From contig JAFQOQ010000033.1 in assembly GCA_017403085.1 (NCBI GenBank), forward strand, positions 1 through 44,588: 44,588 nucleotides of DNA. Reading direction: 5' to 3'. A model generated the notes under the pieces. The model searched no databases, was not told where the DNA came from, and saw only the letters and a list, made by a program, of their open reading frames with translations. The position numbers were made by a program, and so were the translations under genes. Below are positions 9,369-19,599 of this stretch, piece by piece. Source of the stretch: Alphaproteobacteria bacterium. GTDB lineage: Bacteria; Pseudomonadota; Alphaproteobacteria; Rs-D84. Each line of letters starts with the position of its first letter. The stretch's first letter is position 1.

Positions 9369-9569
9369 CTTGCTGGCACAAAATAGGGCGTATAACCATC
9401 CGATAATAGACCAACCGAATATCCAACTGGCCAAACGTACAGTCATCATGGGGACTTTCCCTTTGCCGGTCTGACGTGCCAACCATGCAGGGGCCAGTAT
9501 TATTCCAATAACAATAATAATACCAACGGCATATTTTGCCAAGACTATATATTCGTTCATGTTGTTCAT
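9363..9569 (-). CDS. Small membrane protein, superinfection-immunity (Imm_superinfect)-like
   Basis: 68 aa from the ATG at 9569; a second ATG at 9560 is equally possible. There are two hydrophobic segments: YAVGIIIVIGIILAPAWLA and, near the C-terminus, SWIFGWSIIGWLYALFCA. The latter resembles the N-W-x-x-GW-x-x-IGW motif of the Imm_superinfect family, named after phage T4 Imm but widespread as small inner-membrane proteins of unknown chromosomal role. The name does not show that this one blocks phage. It is located between carD and enolase. Confidence 0.6.
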   Translation of the reverse strand: MNNMNEYIVLAKYAVGIIIVIGIILAPAWLARQTGKGKVPMMTVRLASWIFGWSIIGWLYALFCASKK

Positions 9570-9584
9570 ATCTCTGTATATAAA

Positions 9585-9607
9585 AGGGGGCGTTTGTGCG
9601 CCCCCCG
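9585..9607 (-). terminator. Terminator of enolase
   Basis: On the minus strand a GGGGGCG/CGCCCCC stem is followed by TTTTATATA, just after the enolase stop. Confidence 0.8.
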
Positions 9608-9628
9608 ATTTGTTCATTCCGTGTGGAA

Positions 9629-10906
<1,278 letters not shown>

Positions 10907-11003
10907 TTAATAAATGTAATATGTGTATTTAATTTCGTCTTGCCATAAGAAAACGAATTGTGCCATAATATAAACACAATTAGGAATGGAAGAAAATAGA
11001 AAA

Positions 11004-14000
11004 ATGATGAAAAAGTTAATTTCCTTTGTTTGCTGCCTGTTGCCATTTGGCGCAGGGGCCGTGTCGCTTAGTCCGTTGCCTGGGGAACAGGCGGTGAATA
11101 CGTCGCAATTTCCGACTGATAACAGTACGATTACCATTGTGTCGGGTACTGGGATTGATGCATATACATATACGGATGGCTTTTCGATTGCTGGAAATAT
11201 GTATGTCGGGGCGACAGATGACCAGGGAAATACAAGTGGTGATTTATATGTGCTTAGCAGTGCAGGAAATCCATTTACGATTGTGTCAGACGGAACGGTT
11301 TCTATTAGTGCGTTATTAACCGTGCTGGAAGGGCGCACGTTGGGATTTCGTGCAAATCAGGGAACGTTTGATTTATCGTTTGGGTCGATTAATAATGATG
11401 GCACAATTGTAATGGAAGATATTGCCGGATTTACATCGGGGGCGATTGTAAATAATGGTGATTTTTCCCTGGATGCGAATACTATTACTGCGGGTGCGGT
11501 AAATGTTGATTCCGGGGATACTAAATTGACGGCGTCTGGGGATGTTTCTGTCGGGCAATTGGTGTCCGTGACACATGGCGATGTAACGGTAGATGCGTCT
11601 GGGAATTTTGTGTCAAGTGGCGCGGTGTCTAATGCGTATGGCGATATGAGTATTTCCAGTGGTGCGACCGCACAGATAACAGTGGATGGAAATTTATCTA
11701 ATTCTGGGAATTTAATGGATGTGTCTGGTGGTAATGTTACGGTTACAGGCACAATGAAAAATGATAATGCAGATGGCACATTAAAATTTAATGTGGCCAG
11801 TTTGTCTGTTGTTGGTGGTGAAAGTGGTACGTATTCATTTGTGAATAATGGTGATTTTGATGCGGTTGTAACGGGAAATACTAATTTTGCAAATGGGATT
11901 AATTTGTCTGCGATGGGTGTTGATAATACATTCCGTTTGGATACAGGTACATTTACCATCAATACGAATAGTGCGTCTTGGTTTGATGCGTTTTCCAATC
12001 ATCTGAATTCGTTTAGTGTTGCGATTCGTCAGGGTGATATAGATGCGACAACCATATTAAATGGTGGCAATTCAAGTGGTCAATTAAATGCAGGGGCGAA
12101 TATGTCACTGCTGGCGCAAAATGTGACTGCAAGTGCCGTGACCAACAAGGGGGCGAATTTGTCCGTGTCGGCAACAGAGGATATCACGATAACCGGTGTT
12201 GTTAATGGCAATACAGGGACGACAACGTTGGTGGCCGCAGATACTTTGGATGTGCAGGATGTGGTATCTAATATGGCGCAGATGATTCTGAATGCGAATA
12301 CAGTTAAACTGACGTCGATTTCTAATACAGGTACAGGGTCTGATTTAACAGTTTCTGCGCCGACAGATGCGTCTGCGTCGATTGCGGTGTCTGGCAATGT
12401 CACTAATTCTGTTGGTAATACAACAATATGGGCCAAAGATGTTAATATTGTGGGAAATGTGACAAATAGCAGTGGTACAACAACAATAAAAGGTTCTGAT
12501 TCTGCGGGTGATGAAATGCAGATTGGATCTGTAAATGTTGCGGGTGGTGCGCTGAATTTGAATGCGTTTGCGCAAAGCGCCAAGGTTTTAAATGATTTGA
12601 CGGTAAGTGGCGGTGCGTTAAATCTGGGCAGCAGTTTATATAATTTAGTTGTTGGGGGTGATTTACAGGTCGCGGGCGATATTACTATGGGTGATGCGAT
12701 AACTGGCGATGGTGATGTTAATGTTGCGGCCGTGGGTAATCGTGTGATTATAAATCTGGATGCAGATACTGCGCAATCAACAGGAAGTGCGCACATTGAT
12801 GGAAATATTATTGCAACAGATGCTGATAATTCGCGTGTTTTACAGTTGATTTCTGACAATATAACAGTTGGACAAACGGTTGATGGTGACAATGTTGGTG
12901 GTGTGACGGTATCAGGCCAAGGACAGGTTGTGTTTGGTGATGTGAATACACTGTCGGTTGGGACGTCTGCGCTGGATATTGCAGATGCGCTGAATGTCCA
13001 GGATGGTGGTGTTGCAGAAATCTTTGCAGAAAGCACTGGTGTTGGGGAAATGACGATAGATGGCGCGCGGGTGTTGGCACATGGGCGTTATATTATTGCA
13101 GATACTGGTGATATCACAATTGATGGAAATGTATATTTTGATGGTACGACAACTGGTAATGGGTTGTTCTTGGACGGAACGGCGTTTAATTTGGCGACGA
13201 CTGCGGCAGAAGCAGATGTAAATGTTGGCGCGGTTTATGTCGGGACGAATAAAAATTTGTCTATTAATTCCAAAGATGAGATTGTTGTCGGTGGTGTTTT
13301 GAATAATGCGGGTCTGACAAATTTGACGGCAGATGGTGTGGCAACAGTGACAGGTACGGTTCAGAATTCTGGGACGCTATCTGTGTCAGGTGCATCTATA
13401 TCTATGCAGGATATTACGGGTTTGGCGACAACAGATAATTATACAGGTGTTACATTGGTGGCAAATGGTGGCGATGTGGCAGTTGGAACATTGACCAATT
13501 CGGCGACGTTTAGTGTATCTGGTGCGGATGAATTTTCTGCAAAATCGATTACGAATACGGCAGGCGAAATGGATATTACCGCAAATTCTGTTGTTGCGCA
13601 GAGCCTGAGTGTATCTGGTGCAACGGATAGCAAGGTGACATTAAATGCGGCATCGGCTGATTTTGTGGGTAATGTTATTGTGTCGGGTGCCTTGAATCAG
13701 GGTGCGGGTACGGATGCAATGTTGAACATAGGTGGGATGAGTTCGTTAAGTGCCGCTAATTTAAATGTAGGTGGTGATTTTACTGCAGATAGTGGAAACG
13801 TAAAATATTCTATTTTGAATAATGTTGTAATTGGTGGTGACGTTACTGTTGCGGATGGTGCGACAAGTGTGATTAACGCAAATGCGGGAACATTGACTGC
13901 GGCGGATGTGACGAATGCGGGTAATTTAACCTTGTTTGCCGCACAGGGAGGGGCGTTAGCAAATGTTGCGAATAATTCTGGGATTCTGACGTTGGATTCC

Positions 14001-16133
14001 GGGTCGGGCAATTTTGATGTGTCACAGATGTTGGTTAATGGTGGAAATGTCTTGTTAAATGGTGCGGGCGTGTCTATTGATTCTGCGATTGATACGGGTG
14101 CAATGTTATATCAAAACTATACAGGGGCATTGGCAAACAAGGATATAAATGTTTTGTCAGATAACTATGTTGTTGATGCGACGTCGCTTAATCTGATGGG
14201 GATAAATCAGGCGTCTGGGGCGTTGCGTGTTAATACGGGTGATATTACAGTTGAAAAAGATATTGCTGCGACAGATTTAAAATTCTATGCGGCGTCGGCA
14301 AATAATTGGATGAGTGTTGATGTCGGTGGCAGTGTTTCTGGTGGTGTAGAATTTGTTGGACTGGACAAAATGAATATTGGCGCGAATTATACGTTTGATA
14401 ATTCCAGCAAGATAAATGCGGCAATTTTAAAGTATGCAGATGGGACGGGATCGTCAGATATAAATTATTGGGCAGATGTTAGTTTAAATAACGATGATAC
14501 ATTGGGGCAGATTACAAATCGTGAAAACGCACAGGCCTTGATACAGGTTGGTGGCGAATTTATTACAAATCTGACAAATTTGGGGTCTGCAGATACATCG
14601 ACGCTGGATGATGCCCAGATTGGAATTGATATATTTGATATAATTGACCAGGGCAGTGCGATATGGTTTTTACATGCAGACGAAGGTATTCAGGAATTGG
14701 CAACAAAAATTCGTAATTTGAATGTCAAATTCTGTAATGCAGATGGCTCGTTGTGCTATAACTATTTTGATTCTTTGGTAAAAGAAGGTTCAAACGATTC
14801 GGATGATTTACCGGCATATGTTTCTGTGCGTGATTCAGATGATAATGGTGCAGCAGATAGTCTGTATATCGTGTTTGATCCGCGATTTGGTGGGCCGGTC
14901 AAGGTGTTTGATATTCAGCCGATTGTTAATCGCGAACCAAGTCACACAACAGGCGAATATGTGTCGGCGGGCGCAATTGATGATTTGATTACAGGACGTC
15001 TGTATGCCAAGAAATTCTATAATGACACACCGATAGAGGTTATCCCGCTGGTGTTCCAGGGTACAAATCTTAGCCAGATGGCAAATGAGTTGTATAATCG
15101 TATGGAATATTACAGCATGAATTTTGAAGGCGAAGGTTTGGCACGTTTCAGTCGTCTGTTCCAGGCGCGCGAAATTGAACAGATTATGGGCAGCGTTGTT
15201 TTAAATGAACATACGTCGTTCCGTTCGTTCGAAGACCGTATGATTGATGAATTTATATGGCATCGCAATCGTAATTTGAAAAAAGCATGGCTGGATGTTG
15301 ATTATGGCATGTTTAATCAAAAAGTGACCGATAATAAGCGCGCAGATGGTAATCGTTTTAGCGTATCTGGCGGATTTGATTGGCAGAAATCAAATACGTT
15401 GATTTTGGGGCTGACGGGGCGTGTGTCACATATGTCTGGCGATAATGGTGATACGATGGATTTGGGATATTTACCGAATCAGTCAATCGCAGGTAATGTT
15501 GATATAACCGTTTCTGATACTGATATTGGTTTGGGCGGTTATTTGATGAAAACATTGGGCGACAAGACACGTCTGTATGGGAATGCGTTTGTTGATTTGC
15601 ATGTGTTTGATGTGACACGCAATCAGAACTTTGTGAATACAATTGATGGTGGCGGTACTGCGTTTAGTTTGATTTCAGAATGGGGCTTGATGCATGATAT
15701 CCTGAATCAATATATTGTTGGCAATATCTATGCCCGTGTTGGATATAACTTTGGATTTGATGTCACAGAAAAAGTTAATGGCAGTGATTATATGAAAATG
15801 AAATCTGATGGTTATATGATTTTGACGCCAGGGTATTCATTAACCGCACAAAAGCGTATATATCCATCGGCCTGGTTCCAGATTCGTCCGTATGCGTCGA
15901 TTGGTATCGAATATGATGTGCTGGGGGCGCCAGATAATGCAAAGTATAAGTTTGCAATGGCCAATGGATTTACAAAGTACGATATTGATATTGACCCAAT
16001 GTGGGCGAATATCGGTGGCGGTGTTGAATTACTGTCTGCGACCGGAATTCAGGTTGGGTTGGATTATCGGTATCAGTATAATTCGGATATCCAATTGCAT
16101 AATATAAAATTATCTGGGTCATACAGATTTTAG
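11004..16133 (+). CDS. Large autotransporter (type Va) surface protein
   Basis: About 1,709 aa. A Sec signal peptide (MMKKLISFVCCLLPFGAGA) is followed by a passenger of roughly 1,300 residues. The passenger is built from degenerate short repeats rich in Asn, Gly, Thr, Ser and Val, of the pattern N-x-G-x-L-x-V-S-G, as expected for a right-handed beta-helix. The last about 270 residues look like an autotransporter beta-barrel: alternating aromatic strands, YGNAFVDLHVF, YARVGYNFGFDV, and a terminal aromatic in KLSGSYRF. ATG 11004 or 11007 is preferred over 10986 because GGAAG lies at good distance; an extended -10 (TGCCATAAT, 10961-10969) lies upstream. The passenger has very few Cys. It is probably an adhesin; the ligand is unknown. 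A terminator follows. Confidence 0.88.
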   Translation: MMKKLISFVCCLLPFGAGAVSLSPLPGEQAVNTSQFPTDNSTITIVSGTGIDAYTYTDGFSIAGNMYVGATDDQGNTSGDLYVLSSAGNPFTIVSDGTVSISALLTVLEGRTLGFRANQGTFDLSFGSINNDGTIVMEDIAGFTSGAIVNNGDFSLDANTITAGAVNVDSGDTKLTASGDVSVGQLVSVTHGDVTVDASGNFVSSGAVSNAYGDMSISSGATAQITVDGNLSNSGNLMDVSGGNVTVTGTMKNDNADGTLKFNVASLSVVGGESGTYSFVNNGDFDAVVTGNTNFANGINLSAMGVDNTFRLDTGTFTINTNSASWFDAFSNHLNSFSVAIRQGDIDATTILNGGNSSGQLNAGANMSLLAQNVTASAVTNKGANLSVSATEDITITGVVNGNTGTTTLVAADTLDVQDVVSNMAQMILNANTVKLTSISNTGTGSDLTVSAPTDASASIAVSGNVTNSVGNTTIWAKDVNIVGNVTNSSGTTTIKGSDSAGDEMQIGSVNVAGGALNLNAFAQSAKVLNDLTVSGGALNLGSSLYNLVVGGDLQVAGDITMGDAITGDGDVNVAAVGNRVIINLDADTAQSTGSAHIDGNIIATDADNSRVLQLISDNITVGQTVDGDNVGGVTVSGQGQVVFGDVNTLSVGTSALDIADALNVQDGGVAEIFAESTGVGEMTIDGARVLAHGRYIIADTGDITIDGNVYFDGTTTGNGLFLDGTAFNLATTAAEADVNVGAVYVGTNKNLSINSKDEIVVGGVLNNAGLTNLTADGVATVTGTVQNSGTLSVSGASISMQDITGLATTDNYTGVTLVANGGDVAVGTLTNSATFSVSGADEFSAKSITNTAGEMDITANSVVAQSLSVSGATDSKVTLNAASADFVGNVIVSGALNQGAGTDAMLNIGGMSSLSAANLNVGGDFTADSGNVKYSILNNVVIGGDVTVADGATSVINANAGTLTAADVTNAGNLTLFAAQGGALANVANNSGILTLDSGSGNFDVSQMLVNGGNVLLNGAGVSIDSAIDTGAMLYQNYTGALANKDINVLSDNYVVDATSLNLMGINQASGALRVNTGDITVEKDIAATDLKFYAASANNWMSVDVGGSVSGGVEFVGLDKMNIGANYTFDNSSKINAAILKYADGTGSSDINYWADVSLNNDDTLGQITNRENAQALIQVGGEFITNLTNLGSADTSTLDDAQIGIDIFDIIDQGSAIWFLHADEGIQELATKIRNLNVKFCNADGSLCYNYFDSLVKEGSNDSDDLPAYVSVRDSDDNGAADSLYIVFDPRFGGPVKVFDIQPIVNREPSHTTGEYVSAGAIDDLITGRLYAKKFYNDTPIEVIPLVFQGTNLSQMANELYNRMEYYSMNFEGEGLARFSRLFQAREIEQIMGSVVLNEHTSFRSFEDRMIDEFIWHRNRNLKKAWLDVDYGMFNQKVTDNKRADGNRFSVSGGFDWQKSNTLILGLTGRVSHMSGDNGDTMDLGYLPNQSIAGNVDITVSDTDIGLGGYLMKTLGDKTRLYGNAFVDLHVFDVTRNQNFVNTIDGGGTAFSLISEWGLMHDILNQYIVGNIYARVGYNFGFDVTEKVNGSDYMKMKSDGYMILTPGYSLTAQKRIYPSAWFQIRPYASIGIEYDVLGAPDNAKYKFAMANGFTKYDIDIDPMWANIGGGVELLSATGIQVGLDYRYQYNSDIQLHNIKLSGSYRF

Positions 16134-16140
16134 ATAAGAA

Positions 16141-16168
16141 ATACCGCCGTATTCGGCGGTATTTTTAA
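16141..16168 (+). terminator. Terminator of the autotransporter gene
   Basis: Perfect ATACCGCCG/CGGCGGTAT stem with loop TATT, followed by a T-rich run. Confidence 0.9.
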
Positions 16169-16226
16169 TGTTTTTTATGTAAAAATGTGGTAAAATATAA
16201 TTCGTTATAATAAAGGGGGATTTTAT

Positions 16227-16829
16227 ATGCCTGCAAAAAAGACAAAGTTAGATAAATATGACATCCTGGCGGATGCTATGCGTGCGTTACGCGATGAAAA
16301 CGAAGAAGTTATTGTGGAAACATTAAATTCTAAGAATACGGGATATAACACATGGTTTTATGGTGGCAGAAAGCCGCAGTTGCCGGTTAAAGAAGGTATG
16401 ACATTTGATGCACGGGCATCAAATCGTCACTATGCGGATAGTATTAAAATCGGTAAAGATATTTCGATTAAGCGTGTTTATCGCCCACGGGCGCGTGTTA
16501 AAACAGACACAGGTGAATATGAAGTGGATTTGGGGTGGTATTATGTTGTGCGTACCAAATTAGGCGAGGCTAAATTTCATTCACAGGATGCTGATTTCTT
16601 GTCTGTTTGGAATTTTGCGTTGTCAAAATACGAAGACCCAGAACACTATCATTATGGTGGATATCATTTTTCAAATAAAAAGGTATATGAAGCGTGGGCT
16701 GGTCCAATGGTTCGCAAAAATACCAAATTATCAAAATATGACAAGGCCATGAAACAATTACAGGACTTGGGAATTGAACCCCGGAAATTGGCAGAATATA
16801 TCGAAAAACATTATCAGAAAGATAAGTAG
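16227..16829 (+). CDS. Hypothetical protein
   Basis: 200 aa, basic, with no signal peptide or membrane segment. I do not recognise it. A strong AAGGGGGA ribosome site precedes the ATG. The N-terminus is Lys-rich (MPAKKTKLDKYDILADAMR) and the C-terminal 40 residues look helical; the phrase K-L-(D/S)-KYD occurs near both ends (residues about 7 and 168), perhaps an internal repeat. The centre has many Tyr/Trp residues (LGWYYVVRTK, EHYHYGGYHFS). It is flanked by terminators on both sides, so it is probably monocistronic. Confidence 0.7.
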   Translation: MPAKKTKLDKYDILADAMRALRDENEEVIVETLNSKNTGYNTWFYGGRKPQLPVKEGMTFDARASNRHYADSIKIGKDISIKRVYRPRARVKTDTGEYEVDLGWYYVVRTKLGEAKFHSQDADFLSVWNFALSKYEDPEHYHYGGYHFSNKKVYEAWAGPMVRKNTKLSKYDKAMKQLQDLGIEPRKLAEYIEKHYQKDK

Positions 16830-16847
16830 TCTGTGATTGATATAAAA

Positions 16848-16885
16848 AACACCACATTGGTTAAAAATGTGGTGTTTTTTTATTT
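16848..16885. terminator. Bidirectional terminator
   Basis: 11-bp stem AACACCACATT/AATGTGGTGTT followed by T-runs; it separates the convergent 16227 and 16887 genes. Confidence 0.9.
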
Positions 16886-16886
16886 T

Positions 16887-17420
16887 TTAATTAACAGAAT
16901 AATAGCAGACGCCGGTGTATTTATACGTGCCCTTGTCGTTTGAAAATGAACTGCTTGATAAGGGGCGGAATCCACAATCGGCCATGGTCGTGCCATTGGT
17001 GCCGGCACGTGGGTATCGTGTTACGCTTGAGGCGCCGGAGTCTAGATGTTGGGGACATTGGTTGCATCCACTGGTGCCGGTGCTGTTTGAGGTTCCATAG
17101 TATCCGGCGGCGCAGGCATACAAGGTGTTTGTTGTGGTGCAGACATTATTAGTGTTGCATGCGCGTTGTTTTTTATATACATATCCAGTGTTGCCTGCGG
17201 TCCATGTTGTGTCATCTGTGCAGTTGGACGCGTCGCATATAATTATGGGAAGTGTGCAATTGCAAACTTGACCACCGGGACAATGGGGGGCATCCACGCA
17301 TGTTAAGACCATTCCGTTTGTGCAACTTAATTGCGATCTGCAGTCAAGCTGTACAGAGATTGCATTTGCGTTTTGATGTATCAAGATTGCGGCCAACGCA
17401 AAAAGTATATAGTGCTTCAT
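16887..17420 (-). CDS. Secreted Cys-rich protein, preceded by RNA element A
   Basis: 177 aa from ATG 17420, which has GGAG 8 nt upstream. A signal peptide (MKHYILFALAAILIHQNANA) is followed by about 20 Cys residues in motifs such as CVDAPHCPGG, CNC, CAAGYYGTS and GCNQCP. The pattern recalls EGF- or furin-like small disulfide modules, and similar Cys-rich secreted proteins are frequent in host-associated alphaproteobacterial metagenomes. It shares CAAGYY and related phrases with the product of 19821-20429, so the two are paralogs. The gene lies directly downstream of structured RNA A, after that RNA's terminator. Function unknown; surface or periplasmic location is inferred. Confidence 0.75.
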   Translation of the reverse strand: MKHYILFALAAILIHQNANAISVQLDCRSQLSCTNGMVLTCVDAPHCPGGQVCNCTLPIIICDASNCTDDTTWTAGNTGYVYKKQRACNTNNVCTTTNTLYACAAGYYGTSNSTGTSGCNQCPQHLDSGASSVTRYPRAGTNGTTMADCGFRPLSSSSFSNDKGTYKYTGVCYYSVN

Positions 17421-17445
17421 TTGTTCAAACTCCTGTATTTGTTTA

Positions 17446-17640
17446 ATAAAACAAAACCACCAAAACATAGGTGGTCAGGAGGTTGAGAACAATTGTCAGA
17501 ATTGTGCTGCTTATTCAGTATATTCGCAAGCCCTCCTGACCAGTAATCAGGAGTTTGTTTATCGTCGAACGTATTGGTTTGACGGGGTTCGACGCTGACA
17601 TAAGGGTTCTCATACCCCAATATGGCAACACACCATATCA
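17446..17640 (-). ncRNA. Structured RNA element, copy A
   Basis: Predicted transcript of about 195 nt. In RNA order it shows a 5' hairpin ATATGG/CCATAT (17638-17620), a closing helix TGAGAAC (17612-17606) with GTTCTCA (17490-17484), a local hairpin CTCCTGA/TCAGGAG (17553-17535), the strand CCTCCTGACC (17482-17473), and an intrinsic terminator with stem ACCACC/GGTGGT (17475-17456) and T-run. The stretch 17507-17541 is identical over 35 nt to copy B. The GGTCAGGAGG strand can pair either with the local CTCCTGA or with the downstream CCTCCTGACC, giving two exclusive structures. It leads into the Cys-rich gene at 17420. It may be an independent small RNA or an attenuator leader. Confidence 0.6.
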
Positions 17641-17645
17641 ATGTA

Positions 17646-17674
17646 ATGATATATCATATTTAAAATTATTTCAA
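17646..17674 (-). promoter_or_regulatory. Promoter of RNA element A
   Basis: On the minus strand TTGAAA, 17-nt spacer, TATCAT. The predicted start near 17640 coincides with the base of the 5' hairpin of RNA A. The corresponding region of copy B is recognisably similar. Confidence 0.6.
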
Positions 17675-17725
17675 TTGCTTTGTCGTTGTTTTCAGGGATA
17701 GGGGGTGCAGGTTTTTTTATTGATT

Positions 17726-17754
17726 TTGACAAAAAATATGGTAAGTTTTGTCAA
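17726..17754. promoter_or_regulatory. Inverted repeat TTGACAAAA / TTTTGTCAA, possible operator
   Basis: Perfect 9-bp arms separated by 11 nt, upstream of the small gene at 17781. A related TTGAC/GTCAA palindrome overlaps the rho -35 box at 18102-18117. It could be a regulator site; the regulator is unknown. Confidence 0.35.
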
Positions 17755-17780
17755 AACTTGACCTAAAAAAAGGATGATAT

Positions 17781-18062
17781 ATGTTTAGTCAGCGTAACAA
17801 AAATTTTTTTACTGGCTGGGATTCTGAAAAAAAATGTGATGGGTGTGAATATCACTGTGTAATCAGTGCGCAACCAATTTGTAATCCGTATGACAATGGT
17901 CGCCTGATTGGATATATGCCAAAGATTGGCAGTGTTGCGGTGTTTAAATACATTGATGCAGATTTAAATGAAAAGGTAGCACCGTTGTCACCACACAGTA
18001 CCGAGGCAATTGATTTCGCGTCCAAGATTGTACATTTGTGCGATCACTATAAAACGAGATAG
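17781..18062 (+). CDS. Small hypothetical Cys-containing protein
   Basis: 93 aa. The N-terminus has a compact Cys/His group, KKCDGCEYHCVISAQPIC, which could bind a metal ion; two further features are a YMPKIGSVAVFKYIDADL stretch and a Cys-His pair near the end (HLCDHYKTR). No signal peptide, so probably cytoplasmic. AAGGATG precedes the ATG as ribosome site. It lies directly upstream of rho but is separated from it by a terminator and the rho promoter. Family not recognised. Confidence 0.65.
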   Translation: MFSQRNKNFFTGWDSEKKCDGCEYHCVISAQPICNPYDNGRLIGYMPKIGSVAVFKYIDADLNEKVAPLSPHSTEAIDFASKIVHLCDHYKTR

Positions 18063-18068
18063 TATTTT

Positions 18069-18094
18069 CCCCCAATGAATTGGGGGATTTTTTG
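18069..18094 (+). terminator. Terminator of the 17781 gene
   Basis: CCCCC/GGGGG stem with an 8-nt loop followed by ATTTTTT. Confidence 0.85.
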
Positions 18095-18101
18095 AAATAA
18101 C

Positions 18102-18130
18102 TTGACTTTTTTGTCAAGATATATTATAAT
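18102..18130 (+). promoter_or_regulatory. Promoter of rho with overlapping palindrome
   Basis: TTGACT, 17-nt spacer, TATAAT, close to consensus. A palindrome CTTGAC-TTTTTT-GTCAAG (18101-18118) covers the -35 box, a position where a bound protein would block polymerase. The leader is about 50 nt. Confidence 0.7.
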
Positions 18131-18185
18131 ATGTGTCATCAATAGGCACGGTTCTGTTGCCTGAACTTCCACAAAAGGATTATTT

Positions 18186-19454
18186 ATGCATATTAATGAA
18201 TTAAAGGCCAAGTCGCCACAGCAATTGCTGAAAATGGCAGAAGACATGGGTATTGAAAATCCATCGCAATTAAATGTTCAACAATTGCGATTTGCGGTTA
18301 TGCGTGTTTATGCCGCAGATAAAAAAGTGACATTGATTGGTGATGGTGTGCTGGAGCGTATGCAGGATGGATTTGGATTCCTGCGCGCACCAGAATCAAA
18401 CTATTTGGCGGGGCCAGATGATTTGTATGTATCGCCAAATCTGATTAAAAAGTATGGTTTAAAGACTGGTGACTATGTCGAAGGGCAAATTCAGGCGCCG
18501 GCCGCAGAAACAGAACGTTATTTTGCGTTGGAAACAATTGAACGCGTTAATGGCGATAATCCAGAAAAATTAAAACATCGTGTGTCTTTTGATGATATGA
18601 CGCCGTTGTATCCGGATGAACAATTGAAAATGGAAGTTGCCGATGACAAGGATAAAGGTCGCAATCTGTCGGCGCGTGTGATTGACCTGATTTCCCCAAC
18701 GGGCAAGGGACAACGTTCGCTGATTGTTGCGCCACCGCGTACGGGTAAAACCGTTATGTTGCAGAATATTGCACATTCGATTGCAACAAATTATCCAGAT
18801 GTAAAATTGATTGTATTGCTGATTGATGAACGCCCAGAAGAAGTGACCGATATGCAACGCAGTGTCAAGGGCGAGGTTATATCTTCAACCTTTGATGAAC
18901 CGGCGGCGCGCCATATTCAGGTTGCAGAAATGGTTATCGAAAAGGCGAAACGCCTGGTCGAAGCGGGCCAGGATGTCGTTATTCTGTTAGATTCTATTAC
19001 CCGTTTGGGGCGCGCGTATAATACATGCGTTCCATCCAGTGGCAAGGTTTTAACCGGCGGTGTTGATGCGTATGCGTTGCAACGGCCCAAGCGTTTCTTT
19101 GGTGCGGCGCGTAATATCGAAGGTGGCGGTTCGCTGACGATTATTGCGACTGCGTTGGTTGATACAGGTTCCAAGATGGACGAGGTTATTTTTGAAGAAT
19201 TTAAGGGTACTGGAAACAGCGAAATTATTTTGGACAGAAAATTGTCTGACAAGCGTGTGTATCCGGCGATTGATATTACTAAGTCTGGGACGCGTAAAGA
19301 AGACCTGTTGGTGGGCAAGGATATATTAAGCAAAATGTATGTTCTGCGTCGTATTATTAACCCAATGGGTACGTTAGAGGCAATGGAATTCTTGTTGGAT
19401 AAGTTGCGACTAACCAAGACGAATTCGGACTTTTTCAGTTCGATGAATCAATAA
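18186..19454 (+). CDS. rho: Transcription termination factor Rho
   Basis: 422 aa, full-length hexameric RNA-dependent ATPase/helicase that ends untranslated transcripts. N-terminal helical domain ([20 protein letters not shown]) and the cold-shock-like RNA-binding domain ([19 protein letters not shown], about residues 60-125) are followed by the RecA-type core with Walker [12 protein letters not shown] (about 182-192), Walker [15 protein letters not shown] (about 211) and the conserved [12 protein letters not shown] and [17 protein letters not shown] segments. AAAGGA precedes the ATG. The gene has its own promoter and terminator, and is flanked by the inverted RNA copies A and B. Confidence 0.98.
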   Translation: MHINELKAKSPQQLLKMAEDMGIENPSQLNVQQLRFAVMRVYAADKKVTLIGDGVLERMQDGFGFLRAPESNYLAGPDDLYVSPNLIKKYGLKTGDYVEGQIQAPAAETERYFALETIERVNGDNPEKLKHRVSFDDMTPLYPDEQLKMEVADDKDKGRNLSARVIDLISPTGKGQRSLIVAPPRTGKTVMLQNIAHSIATNYPDVKLIVLLIDERPEEVTDMQRSVKGEVISSTFDEPAARHIQVAEMVIEKAKRLVEAGQDVVILLDSITRLGRAYNTCVPSSGKVLTGGVDAYALQRPKRFFGAARNIEGGGSLTIIATALVDTGSKMDEVIFEEFKGTGNSEIILDRKLSDKRVYPAIDITKSGTRKEDLLVGKDILSKMYVLRRIINPMGTLEAMEFLLDKLRLTKTNSDFFSSMNQ

Positions 19455-19460
19455 TGAAAA

Positions 19461-19482
19461 AACCGCCAATGGCGGTTTTTTT
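19461..19482 (+). terminator. Terminator of rho
   Basis: AACCGCC/GGCGGTT stem with loop AAT followed by a T-run, 7 nt after the rho stop. Confidence 0.9.
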
Positions 19483-19564
19483 GTGGGGCGGGGCGGTCAA
19501 ACCACGGGATACAGGGCGCAAAGAGCCAAGAATGCGCACGTGATAAAAAGTATGATATTAACAA

Positions 19565-19593
19565 TTGAATTTATTTTTAAAATATCATAAAAT
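19565..19593 (+). promoter_or_regulatory. Promoter of RNA element B
   Basis: TTGAAT, 17-nt spacer, TAAAAT; the predicted start near 19600 coincides with the 5' hairpin of RNA B, the same geometry as in copy A. Confidence 0.55.
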
Positions 19594-19599
19594 AAATAT

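Noticed and set aside
9363..9569. Phage-defence gene based on the superinfection-immunity resemblance
   Set aside because: The family is mostly chromosomal and of unknown function; the resemblance alone does not support a defence role.
12080..13036. 318-codon antisense frame within the autotransporter
   Set aside because: Mirror of a repetitive, Thr/Ser/Val-rich passenger; no ribosome site and no recognisable domain.
17446..17640. 6S RNA, tmRNA, SRP RNA or RNase P RNA
   Set aside because: Multiple copies in one window and absence of the hallmark sequences of these RNAs (tag frame, GGAAGG-type SRP loop, RNase P core).
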